Assembly (NCBI GenBank): GCA_963848675.1
Contig: CAWKEY010000063.1
Coordinates: 1 to 16,084 of the forward strand
Origin: CAWKEY01 sp963848675
GTDB taxonomy: Bacteria > Pseudomonadota > Gammaproteobacteria > Methylococcales > Methylomonadaceae
DNA length: 16,084 bases
Direction of reading: 5' to 3'
Every line of letters begins with the position of its first letter. Position 1 is the stretch's first letter. Made by a program: the position numbers and the translations under genes. The notes beneath the pieces were generated by a model. It ran no database searches. It saw nothing but the letters and a program-made list of their open reading frames with translations, and was not told the DNA's origin. Of this stretch, positions 6,396-13,280 are shown piece by piece.

Positions 6396-8555
6396 AATAC
6401 ACAAAACCAAATCAAACGAGTACTGTCCACATCAACCTGCATAGAATACATCAAGCAGTTGCTTAGAGGTAACGATGTTGCACACAGGTCCAGTTTAGCC
6501 AAACAAGTGTGTACCCACTTTAAATTTCATGATGCACGAGGAGAGATGCAGACCAGTGGCTGCCTAAAAGCACTACGTGAGTTAGAATCGTCGGGGCATT
6601 TTGATTTACCGAAGACGCAACATAAGGCGGGCACAAAATCACCGCGTCGTTTAACAGAGTCGGTGCCACTACCTGTTGATGTGCCCAGCGAAATCAATAA
6701 TATTTCAGCGCTCGAACTGGTACGAGTACAAGACGCAGAGCAGATGCGAACCTGGAATGAACTGATGCTCACAGAACACTATTTAAAGGCAGCGACACTG
6801 GTGGGTCGACAAATGCGCTACCTGATTCGTTCAGAACATGGTTGGTTAGGCGGCATTGGTTTTGCAGCCCCTGCTTTACAATTATCCGCCCGTGATCAAT
6901 GGATAGGATGGAATAAAGAAGAACGCCAGGCACAGCTCCATACCATCGTAGGGATGAGTCGTTTTTTGATCCGCCCCAGCGTAAACTGCAAGAACCTCGC
7001 ATCGAAAGTCCTTGGCATGAGCATGGCAACGATAGCGGATGATTTTGAGCAACAGTATGGCTATCGGCCATTATTGATTGAAAGTTTTGTGGATACTGAG
7101 CGCTATTCGGGCACCTGCTACCAAGCAGCTAATTGGTTAGCGATAGGCAAAACAAAAGGGCGAGGACGACAGGACCGTTATTCTAAATCGGTATTAAGTC
7201 AAAAAACGATTTATATGTATGCCCTCGAAACACAATTCAGGAAACAGCTTGGGTTATCACCGAGCGCAGGTTTAGGGGCACTGGGTATCAGTGATGGTTT
7301 AGATGCGGCGCAATGGGCAGAACATGAGTTTGGTGGAGCGCCATTGGGCGATAAAAGATTGAGTAGAAGACTTGTCAACGTAGCCCATGCAAAAGCCCAA
7401 ACACCCGGCCGTGCATTCTCCGGCGTAGCAAAAGGGGATTGGGCGGCAACAAAAGCCTACTATCGTATGATCGACCAGCCGGAAGATTCAGCGGTCAATC
7501 TAGAAAATATATTGCAACCTCACCGGGAACGAACAGCGCGACGAATGCTGGGGCAAAAAACGGTATTATGCTTGCAAGATGGAAGTGAGCTCAATTACAC
7601 AAATCTGGAAAAGTGCAGTGGCTTAGGGGACTTAAAAGCCAATCAGACCGGCGCAAAAATGAAAGGGTTGTTGTTACACTCAACTTTTGCCATTGCGCCA
7701 AACGGACTGCCATTGGGCGTGCTAAAAGCACAATGTATTGCCCCGGAAACCCGATCGCCGGATGACCCACGCAAGCCATCAAAGAGACCGATTGAGGAAA
7801 AAAAGACCTTTGTCTGGATAGAACATCATCGTGACTTGGTTGATTTGGCTGCGACCCTGCCGCAAACACAACTGGTTAATGTCTGTGACCGAGAAGCTGA
7901 TTTTTTTGAATTGTTTGATGAACAAAGGCAGAATCCCAGCGTTGACCTACTCATTCGGGCACAGCATAACCGCAATCTCAGTGAAGAGCCTTTCAAGCTA
8001 TTCGAAGCTGTCCGTCAGTGTTGCATACAAAGCAGAGTAAGAGTTTGTGTTCCCAAACAGAGTGCCCGGCCTAAAAAAAGCAAGCAAAAAGCAAAAGCAG
8101 CCAGGCCGGGCAGACAGGCAGAATTGGCATTGCGTTACTTAGCCATACCACTCCCCGCACCGGGCTATTATCGCGATAAAGAACCTGTTGAAATACGGTT
8201 AATACATGCAGTAGAAGAAACCCCACCCCAAGGCACAAAGGCTGTCGAATGGTTTTTATTAACAACAATTAAAATTGATTCGGTAAAGGACATTGAAAAA
8301 TGTTTGCGATGGTATACGCTACGCTGGAGAATTGAAGATTGGCATCGCGTGCTTAAGTCGGGCTGCAATATAGACGATCTTGCTCATGAAACGGCTGAGC
8401 GTTTGCGTCGAGCCATTGGTATTAACCTTGTTATCGCCTGGCGGATCATGCTAATGACGCTCTTGGGTAGAGAAACGCCGGAGCTTCCCGCTGAAATACT
8501 ATTTTCTGATGTTGAATTGCGTACTCTGCAGGCCTATGCAAAAAAAAAGGATTAA
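6381..8555 (+). CDS. DruA-like (DUF4338) domain fused to Tn5/IS4-family transposase
   Basis: A 724-residue composite protein. Residues ~20-80 resemble the small helical leader of DruA-like proteins. Residues ~110-285 match the DUF4338 family: HYL (133-135), GRQMRYL (142-148), RDQWIGW (171-177), RFLI, YGYRP (226-230), then GTCYQAANW (244-252) and GKTKGRGRQDR (256-266). DUF4338 is the DruA family of Druantia anti-phage systems. Residues ~310-368 are the Tn5-type DNA-binding domain (WAEHEFGGAPLGDKRLSRRL, GDWAATKAYYRMID). The RNase-H-fold catalytic domain has Asp400 (LQDGSE), Asp503 (VCDREADFF) and Glu652 in the IS4 signature YTLRWRIEDWHRVLK. The frame stops at 8555, before the conserved Tn5-like C-terminus, which lies in the -1 frame (to 8716). 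Starts at 6381 or 6393 are both possible. It presumably moves the flanking 20-bp repeats; what the DruA part adds is unknown. Confidence 0.88.
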   Translation: MLQSMNTQNQIKRVLSTSTCIEYIKQLLRGNDVAHRSSLAKQVCTHFKFHDARGEMQTSGCLKALRELESSGHFDLPKTQHKAGTKSPRRLTESVPLPVDVPSEINNISALELVRVQDAEQMRTWNELMLTEHYLKAATLVGRQMRYLIRSEHGWLGGIGFAAPALQLSARDQWIGWNKEERQAQLHTIVGMSRFLIRPSVNCKNLASKVLGMSMATIADDFEQQYGYRPLLIESFVDTERYSGTCYQAANWLAIGKTKGRGRQDRYSKSVLSQKTIYMYALETQFRKQLGLSPSAGLGALGISDGLDAAQWAEHEFGGAPLGDKRLSRRLVNVAHAKAQTPGRAFSGVAKGDWAATKAYYRMIDQPEDSAVNLENILQPHRERTARRMLGQKTVLCLQDGSELNYTNLEKCSGLGDLKANQTGAKMKGLLLHSTFAIAPNGLPLGVLKAQCIAPETRSPDDPRKPSKRPIEEKKTFVWIEHHRDLVDLAATLPQTQLVNVCDREADFFELFDEQRQNPSVDLLIRAQHNRNLSEEPFKLFEAVRQCCIQSRVRVCVPKQSARPKKSKQKAKAARPGRQAELALRYLAIPLPAPGYYRDKEPVEIRLIHAVEETPPQGTKAVEWFLLTTIKIDSVKDIEKCLRWYTLRWRIEDWHRVLKSGCNIDDLAHETAERLRRAIGINLVIAWRIMLMTLLGRETPELPAEILFSDVELRTLQAYAKKKD
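8543..8549 (+). promoter_or_regulatory. Candidate -1 ribosomal frameshift site A_AAA_AAG
   Basis: The heptamer is in the correct phase (zero-frame codons AAA AAG), at the end of a run of nine A (8540-8548). It lies six bases before the zero-frame stop at 8553. A small hairpin, CACCT (8559-8563) / AGGTG (8572-8576), starts nine bases downstream, at the usual distance for a stimulator. A shift by -1 gives a protein of about 778 residues. Transcriptional slippage or an A-run indel would look the same. Confidence 0.6.
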
Positions 8556-8716
8556 AACCACCTGTGTTATTAGGTGAAGCTGTACAGTGGGTAGCAAGGA
8601 TTGGCGGACATCTCGGTCGCAAAAAAGATCTGCCTCCGGGACATCAATTAATGTGGCGAGGATATGCAGCCTTACAGCTTTTGTGTGCTGGTTTCTTGCT
8701 GCTGGAAGATGATTGA
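8549..8716 (+). CDS. C-terminal part of the IS4-family transposase in the -1 frame
   Basis: Fifty-five codons in the -1 frame, reading GLKPPVLLGEAVQWVARIGG, then HLGRKKDLPPGHQLMWRGYA and a hydrophobic end, and stopping at 8714-8716. The GG-x-LGRK...PPG...WRG pattern is the conserved C-terminal segment of Tn5/IS4-type transposases, so this is missing protein, not chance sequence. There is no start codon or ribosome-binding site of its own. It is expected to be made only by frameshifting, or else marks a frame-disrupted gene. Confidence 0.75.
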   Translation, partial: GLKPPVLLGEAVQWVARIGGHLGRKKDLPPGHQLMWRGYAALQLLCAGFLLLEDD

Positions 8717-8731
8717 TATTGTATGCGATGA

Positions 8732-8751
8732 TTTATGGGTAATAGGCAGTC
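8732..8751 (-). repeat. Right inverted repeat of the IS4-family element
   Basis: Complementary to 6330-6349 with one mismatch. The next four bases (CTAG) also follow the left end, mirrored. Confidence 0.85.
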
Positions 8752-9438
8752 CTAGACTGTGACTTGTTTGTCCAATTCCGCAATGAGATCGGGAGCTAAA
8801 TCCAACGCCTTGGCTAAACGATCCAGGTATTGAAGCTCGGCATCATTATCGACGTTGAGAATAATCCGCGAAAGTAAATAAATTTCCGCGGCTGCTTCCG
8901 GCGAATCGGCACCGGCGGCAACATCAATAATATCGATGGGTTTCGTGAGTTCTTCAGTTATGAGCTGTGCCACTGAGGAATCCAGTCCCAATTTTGTAGC
9001 ATGCTGAACAATCATTTCTTTTTCTTGTTCATCGATATGCCCATCGGCTTTCGCAGAAGCAATCATTGCTTTAAATAAAGCTTTACTTCGCTTTTCGCCG
9101 GCATCACCTGTTAATTGATTGACCGGTTTTCCGGCATTTTCGATTTGACCGGATTGCTGATCCTGCCAGTTTTGAAACGCTTTGTAGGCTACCGTTCCTA
9201 TTGCGGCTAGACTGCCTAGTTTGAGCGTTGTTCCGGTTAGTTTTCGTCCGGCACCGGTTCCCAGTAATATCGCCAGTGCACTGGCGGCAAGTGCGCCTTT
9301 GCCGGCTCCGTTGAGCATCGATTCGCGCATGGCTGGATCCTCTGGCACGCCCAGTTTAGCTTCAGCTAAGGTTTTCCCGTTTTCTACTAACTCCTTACCT
9401 GAATTTAGCAGCATGTCTAAAATTTGTTGAGTATCCAT
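8752..9438 (-). CDS. DUF533 (YebE-like) inner-membrane/TerB-fold protein
   Basis: A 228-residue protein of the DUF533 family (E. coli YebE). An N-terminal segment MDTQQILDMLLNSGKEL is followed by a Gly/Ala-rich stretch (about 45-88), GKGALAASALAILLGTGAGR then LKLGSLAAIGTVAYKAF, probably membrane-associated. The C-terminal half (about 112-225) is a TerB-like helical domain: KALFKAMIASAKADGHIDEQ, then EAAAEIYLLSRIILNVDNDAE. The molecular function is unknown, and YebE-like genes are linked to envelope or stress responses in some bacteria. The start is supported by AGGTAAG just upstream. The stop codon (TAG, 8754-8752) is formed by the CTAG at the border of the IS4-family element. The protein ends where homologues usually end, so little if anything has been lost. 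Confidence 0.85.
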   Translation of the reverse strand: MDTQQILDMLLNSGKELVENGKTLAEAKLGVPEDPAMRESMLNGAGKGALAASALAILLGTGAGRKLTGTTLKLGSLAAIGTVAYKAFQNWQDQQSGQIENAGKPVNQLTGDAGEKRSKALFKAMIASAKADGHIDEQEKEMIVQHATKLGLDSSVAQLITEELTKPIDIIDVAAGADSPEAAAEIYLLSRIILNVDNDAELQYLDRLAKALDLAPDLIAELDKQVTV

Positions 9439-9695
9439 AGCGCTTACCTATTGTTTTTTATTGAAACAATATAATGCCCTAATTGCGGATAAAACAAAAT
9501 AAGCCTGCAACGCTGCGGTCAATCAAGTCAGCTTTTTATGGGATACAATGATAGCCGCTTACCGTTAAAAAATCGGCGCGGCATTTCATTGAATATTTTT
9601 CTTAATTCTACTTTGTCAGATTAGTTTTGCTATTCAGGAAGGTTTTCTTGATGTATAATAAGCTATTGTTTTATATAGACTATTTATCATTATGA
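9439..9695. other. AT-rich intergenic region between DUF533 and the IS701 remnant
   Basis: No gene is seen. The part next to 9439 should hold the DUF533 promoter on the minus strand, but no clean -35/-10 pair stands out. A TATAAT word at 9655-9660 points rightward towards the IS701 remnant without a good -35 partner. A weak GC hairpin (GCCGC / GCGGC, about 9553-9582) was noted. Confidence 0.5.
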
Positions 9696-10111
9696 CGTGA
9701 AAATTCTAGAATCACGCTCATTCATGCTCTCCAAGGGCTTCCAGAGGCGCTCAGTGTGCATTTGGCCGCTTTTTCAAAATTTTTCGTGTCTTCTACCCGC
9801 GACTCCACAGCCACGTTCGAAGGCTATATGCGCGGACTGTTTCAATCCGAACGTGCCAACATGTTACGCATGAGCGAAAGCAGTGAAATCGATCATCAAG
9901 CAATGCAGCATATGCTGACAGAAGGCTGTGTGGATTGGCAAGGGTTTGGTCAACAGATTGCTCTGGAAGCGAACGACCTGTTGGGCGGACCTGATTCTGT
10001 ATTGATTTTTGATGAAAGTGGTTTTGCCAAGAAAGGCGAAGCCTCCGCCGGCGTCGCACGGCAGTGGAATGGTCGTTTGGGCAAGGTGGATAATTGTCAG
10101 GTAGGTGTGTT
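9696..10111 (+). pseudogene. IS701-family transposase, N-terminal fragment
   Basis: The frame is open from 9696 (after a stop at 9693), with GTG at 9756 the first standard start. It encodes the N-terminal part of an IS701-type transposase: an N-terminal helical region with EGYMRGLF, then LIFDESGFAKKGEASAGVAR and NGRLGKVDNCQVGVF, the first catalytic-Asp block (D in FDESGF) of this DDE family. Similarity stops exactly where the IS21-type element begins (10112), and the in-frame residues to 10175 are IS21 end sequence. The remaining two thirds of the transposase do not occur on the other side of the IS21 element. The true start is uncertain because no ribosome-binding site is clear. Confidence 0.82.
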
Positions 10112-10116
10112 TGTTC

Positions 10117-10160
10117 GGCGACAATTACCTTGTCCGGTCGGCGACAACTATCTTGACCGG
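10117..10160 (+). repeat. Left-end tandem binding-site repeats of the IS21 element (L1, L2)
   Basis: Two copies (10117-10137 and 10140-10160), period 23, sharing the form GGCGACAAYTAYCTTG-CCGG. They match the inverted copies at the right end. Multiple end repeats are typical of IS21 elements, where they serve as IstA binding sites. Confidence 0.75.
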
Positions 10161-10253
10161 TTGACCGATACGTAGGACAAAGGTGGATTTCAACTTAATT
10201 TGGAGTCCGCCTTGCCTGGAAAACGTATCACTCAACATCAAGAGAGTCTATAT

Positions 10254-11732
10254 ATGAGCAAGCGTAAACAAGGCCAAAGCCAAGAAACAGCCGCCGCTAA
10301 GGCCGCTATATCTGAGCGTTCGGGTCGAAGAATAGAAAAAGGTGAACGACAGTCAATTCCAGGAGAACGCCATTGGCGCACCCGCGAAGATCCCTTTGAT
10401 TCGGTTTGGGATAAGGAATTAGTGCCCCTGTTAGAAAAAGAACCGCAGTTAACGGGACTAACACTGTGGGAATATCTGGAAGATGAACATGCCGAGCAAT
10501 TTCCCTACGCGGTATTGCGTACCCTGCAGCGTCGGGTCAAACATTGGAAGGCCACCCAAGGCCCGGATAAGGTCGTTATCTTCCGCCAGTCTGTACCTGC
10601 CGGACAGCAAGGCTTATCAGACTTCAGCCATCCGGCTACTAGCATCACGATCAATGGCGAAGTATTTACCCATCTCTTGTATCAGTTTCGTTTAGCTTTC
10701 AGTGGTTGGCGTTATGTCCAGATCGTTTTGGGTGGTGAAAGCTATTCAGCCTTAGCCGATGGCTTGCAATCAGCGCTGATGCTGGCGGGTGGCAGTCCTA
10801 TTGAACACCGCACCGACAGTTTAAGTGCGGCTTTTAATAACCATGCTGAAGAGCAGAAGTTGACCCAATCTTATGAGGCGCTCTGTGCCCATTATAACGT
10901 TCGGGCAACGCGCAATAATCTCGGCGTGAGTCATGAAAACGGTGCGATTGAATGTGCACATGGTTCCTTCAAGCACCGTCTGGATCAGGCCCTGAAGCTC
11001 AGAGGCAGTGCTGATTTTGTCGCCCTCAAAGACTACCAGGCGTTTCTGGATAACGTCACCGCGCGCTTAAATAAACGCTGCCAGAGTCGCTTTAAAGACG
11101 AGCAACTGGCCTTGCAAGCGCTCCCCGGCGATTACTTTATGGACTATAGCGAGCTCAGTCTGAAAGTGACGCGTAGCAGTACCCTGGAAATCAAAAAGGT
11201 GCTTTATACCGTGCCTTCCAGAATGATTGGGGAAAACGTTCGCATCCATGTTTATCATGACCGCCTGGCCTTTTTTATTGGCCAGACCTTAACCAGCACA
11301 CTCGCGCGTATTTACCCGAAAGCCGGTCAAGAACGCGCTCGCTGTATTGATTACCGCCATATCATTCATAGCCTGTCCGCTAAACCTCAGGCGTTCCGGT
11401 TTTTACAGTTCCGGGATGAGTTATTACCCACCGATACCTATCGTCAGTTATGGCAACACTGTGATCAACAGTTTGACGCCAGAGATGCGTGCAAATGGAT
11501 TGTCGGCGTGCTGCGTATCGCCATGGATCATGACTGTGAAAAGCGGTTAGGTAACGAGTTATTAGCGGCAGTCGATAACCACCAACCGCTACCCAGTCTT
11601 AAGGCCCTACAAGAGCGTTATTTAGGCACTAAACAGGTTCCCATGATACCGGCACGGCAACAGGATTTAGCGAGCTATGACCATCTATTACAGGGTAACT
11701 GGCATCTTGCGGAGGCTGTTGCTCATGCCTGA
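10254..11732 (+). CDS. istA: IS21-family transposase IstA
   Basis: A 492-residue DDE transposase that binds the element ends and, with the IstB ATPase, carries out strand transfer. The central integrase-type core holds Asp123 (GQQGLSDFSH), Asp188 (IEHRTDSLSAAF) and Glu233 (HENGAIECAHGSFKHRL), all present. The N-terminal part (WEYLEDEH.. LRTLQRRVKHW) matches the IstA DNA-binding region, and the C-terminus shows the usual beta-rich domain (TLEIKKVLYTVPSRMIGENV). I chose the ATG at 10254, preceded by AGAGAG, over a TTG 54 bases upstream. The stop overlaps the istB start by eight bases, so translation is coupled. No damage is visible. Confidence 0.92.
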   Translation: MSKRKQGQSQETAAAKAAISERSGRRIEKGERQSIPGERHWRTREDPFDSVWDKELVPLLEKEPQLTGLTLWEYLEDEHAEQFPYAVLRTLQRRVKHWKATQGPDKVVIFRQSVPAGQQGLSDFSHPATSITINGEVFTHLLYQFRLAFSGWRYVQIVLGGESYSALADGLQSALMLAGGSPIEHRTDSLSAAFNNHAEEQKLTQSYEALCAHYNVRATRNNLGVSHENGAIECAHGSFKHRLDQALKLRGSADFVALKDYQAFLDNVTARLNKRCQSRFKDEQLALQALPGDYFMDYSELSLKVTRSSTLEIKKVLYTVPSRMIGENVRIHVYHDRLAFFIGQTLTSTLARIYPKAGQERARCIDYRHIIHSLSAKPQAFRFLQFRDELLPTDTYRQLWQHCDQQFDARDACKWIVGVLRIAMDHDCEKRLGNELLAAVDNHQPLPSLKALQERYLGTKQVPMIPARQQDLASYDHLLQGNWHLAEAVAHA

Positions 11733-12462
11733 AACCATTGCTTTGTTACTGAAAGAACTCAAGCTGCCGGCCTTTAGTCGGCATTATCAAAGCCATCAAG
11801 AGCAGGCTATTGAAAAAGGCTATGGTCATGTCCGCTATTTATCGGGGCTTTGTGAACAGGAAGTGGCGGATCGTTATCAGAAGCGTGTGCAACGTTGGAC
11901 GCGAGACGCTGGACTACCTGCGGGGAAAAGCTTTGCCACTCTGAAGCTGGCAGAACTCAGCACGTCTGTGCAGCAGCAGGTGATTGCGCTGAAAGATCAA
12001 ACTGACTGGGCACACCAGGCCGGCAACGTTTTGCTGATCGGCCCCTCGGGTGTGGGCAAATCGCATATTGCCGCCGCCATCGCCAGTCAGTTAATCGAGC
12101 AGGCCGTACGGGTTAAATGGTTCTCAGCCGTGGCACTCGTGCAAAGCCTACAGCAAGCCAAGCGTGATCTGGCTTTAATGACTGCTATGACGCGACTGGA
12201 TAAATACCAGGTTCTGGTGATTGATGATATTGGCTATGTCAAAAAAACCGATGCTGAAACCCAAGTGTTATTTGAATTTATCGCTCATCGTTACGAAAGC
12301 GGGAGTTTAATCATCACATCTAACCAACCCTTCAGCCAGTGGGACCATATCTTTCCAGACACCATGATGACCGTTGCGGCCATTGATCGCATTATTCATC
12401 ATGCCAGCATTATTGAAATAGAAGGAGAAAGTTATCGAAAAAAACAGAGCTTAAAAAAGTAA
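11725..12462 (+). CDS. istB: IS21-family helper ATPase IstB
   Basis: A 245-residue AAA+ ATPase that assembles on target DNA and stimulates IstA. An N-terminal helical region (MPETIALLLKELKLPAFSRHY) is followed by Walker A GPSGVGKS (residues 106-113) and Walker B VLVIDDIG with Asp167/Asp168. The sensor segment SLIITSNQPFSQWDHIFPD and the C-terminal AAIDRIIHHASIIEIEGESYR are typical IstB. The ATG lies inside the end of istA (ATGCCTGA overlap) with a strong GGAGG at 11711-11715, so the start is firm. Confidence 0.94.
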   Translation: MPETIALLLKELKLPAFSRHYQSHQEQAIEKGYGHVRYLSGLCEQEVADRYQKRVQRWTRDAGLPAGKSFATLKLAELSTSVQQQVIALKDQTDWAHQAGNVLLIGPSGVGKSHIAAAIASQLIEQAVRVKWFSAVALVQSLQQAKRDLALMTAMTRLDKYQVLVIDDIGYVKKTDAETQVLFEFIAHRYESGSLIITSNQPFSQWDHIFPDTMMTVAAIDRIIHHASIIEIEGESYRKKQSLKK

Positions 12463-12482
12463 CCCCATTTTTTTAACTAAAA

Positions 12483-12526
12483 CCGGCCAGGGTAATTGTC
12501 GTCAATCGGCCAGGATAGTTGACGCC
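12483..12526 (-). repeat. Right-end tandem binding-site repeats of the IS21 element (R1, R2)
   Basis: Two inverted copies (12483-12503 and 12506-12526), also with period 23. R1 is closest to L1 (shared GACAATTACC) and R2 to L2 (shared CAACTATC), so the order relative to the tips is swapped between the two ends. Confidence 0.75.
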
Positions 12527-12587
12527 AGACACCTCAAGCCCTCAATCAGAGGGATCGTTTAACACCGAATCATGAGGTTACAGAACA

Positions 12588-13280
12588 ATGACATCGTCTG
12601 AAGCAAATTTCAAGCAGGACTATCAAACGCATCTTAAACACCTTAAACTCAAAGGGCTCCAGCCCAAAACGATTGAGGCCTATTCCCGTGCCATGCGGCG
12701 CATCGGCGCCTATTTCGATCATCAACTTAATGATCTGTCCGAACCCCAGTTGACCGATTATTTCAGCGATTTGCTGGAATCGCATTCCTGGAGTAGCGTC
12801 AAACTTGATCTGTACGGTCTTAAATTCTTCTATACCTATGTACTCAATAAACCCTGGCCAGCGCTTAAGTTGATCAAGCCGCCAAGGGTACAACGTTTAC
12901 CGGATATTGTGACCGTTGCGGAAGCCAGCCGGCTGTTCACAATGACCCACACCCTCAGTTACCGGGTGTTCTTTTTTACGCTGTATAGTCTGGGTCTACG
13001 CCTGGGTGAAGGCTTGCGCCTGACGGTGGCCGATATTGATGCCCAGCGGCTGCGGGTGCATATTCGCGATGCCAAGGGTAACAAAGATCGTTTGGTGCCG
13101 TTGCCAGTAGCGACGTTAACTTGCCTGCGCCGCTTCTGGCACGTGCATCGCAATCCGGTGTTGCTGTTTCCCAATCGCCACGGCGGGCTTAAGTCGGCGC
13201 ATTTGTCTACCACGCCCTTGGATCGCGGCCGGAATGTGTCAATGACATTGAGACACCAAGTTGGTTTATTTAGTGTCTAA
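12588..13280 (+). pseudogene. Tyrosine recombinase/integrase, C-terminally truncated
   Basis: About 215 native residues of a XerC/D-type tyrosine recombinase, then foreign residues to 13280. A SAM-like N-terminal core-binding domain (about 10-90: HLKLKGLQPKTIEAYSRAM, LKFFYTYVLN) is followed by the start of the catalytic domain, with active-site Arg138 (YSLGLRLGEGLRL) and the Lys hairpin (DAKGNKDRLVPLP, Lys163 or Lys166). The HxxR box, second His and nucleophilic Tyr are missing: similarity ends at TTPLDRG (13229), at the tip of the IS3-family element (13235). It cannot cleave DNA. Such stand-alone integrases often precede IS91-type transposases, but none is present here. The ATG at 12588 has AGGT upstream with long spacing. 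Confidence 0.85.
13235..13257 (+). repeat. Left-coordinate terminal inverted repeat of the IS3 element
   Basis: Begins TGTGTCAATGACATTGAGAC; pairs with 14839-14862. The tip coincides with the end of integrase similarity. Confidence 0.65.

Larger units (their letters stand above)
6330..8751 (+). mobile_element. IS4-family (Tn5-like) insertion sequence, complete
   Basis: A 2422-base element bounded by near-perfect 20-bp inverted repeats, GACTGCCCATTACCCATAAA at 6330-6349 and its complement at 8732-8751 with one mismatch (position 8). The sequence CTAG touches both outer borders (6326-6329 and 8752-8755), either as a 4-bp target duplication or as an extension of the inverted repeat. No 9-bp duplication typical of Tn5/IS50 is visible. 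It holds a single gene on the plus strand. The left flank is an IS6 fragment and the right flank is the end of a DUF533 gene. Confidence 0.85.
10112..12531 (+). mobile_element. IS21-family insertion sequence, complete
   Basis: A 2420-base element with istA and istB overlapping in the classic IS21 arrangement. The ends start TG...CA: TGTTCGGCGACAA at 10112 and the complement TGTCTGGCGTCAA from 12531. Each end carries two ~21-bp related repeats spaced 23 bases apart. Flanks do not show a target duplication (GGTGTGTT left, CCTCAAGC right). The left side is inside an IS701 gene that does not resume on the right. Confidence 0.88.

Noticed and set aside
6381..8716. A Druantia anti-phage locus
   Set aside because: Only a DruA-like domain is present, fused to a transposase inside IS ends. 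No DruE-type helicase or other Druantia gene is next to it.
8752..9438. Tellurite-resistance gene
   Set aside because: The TerB-like fold is part of DUF533/YebE. There are no other ter genes in the window, so a tellurite role is unsupported.
9655..9660. TATAAT as a promoter for the IS701 fragment
   Set aside because: There is no -35 hexamer at 16-18 bases, and the gene it would drive is dead.
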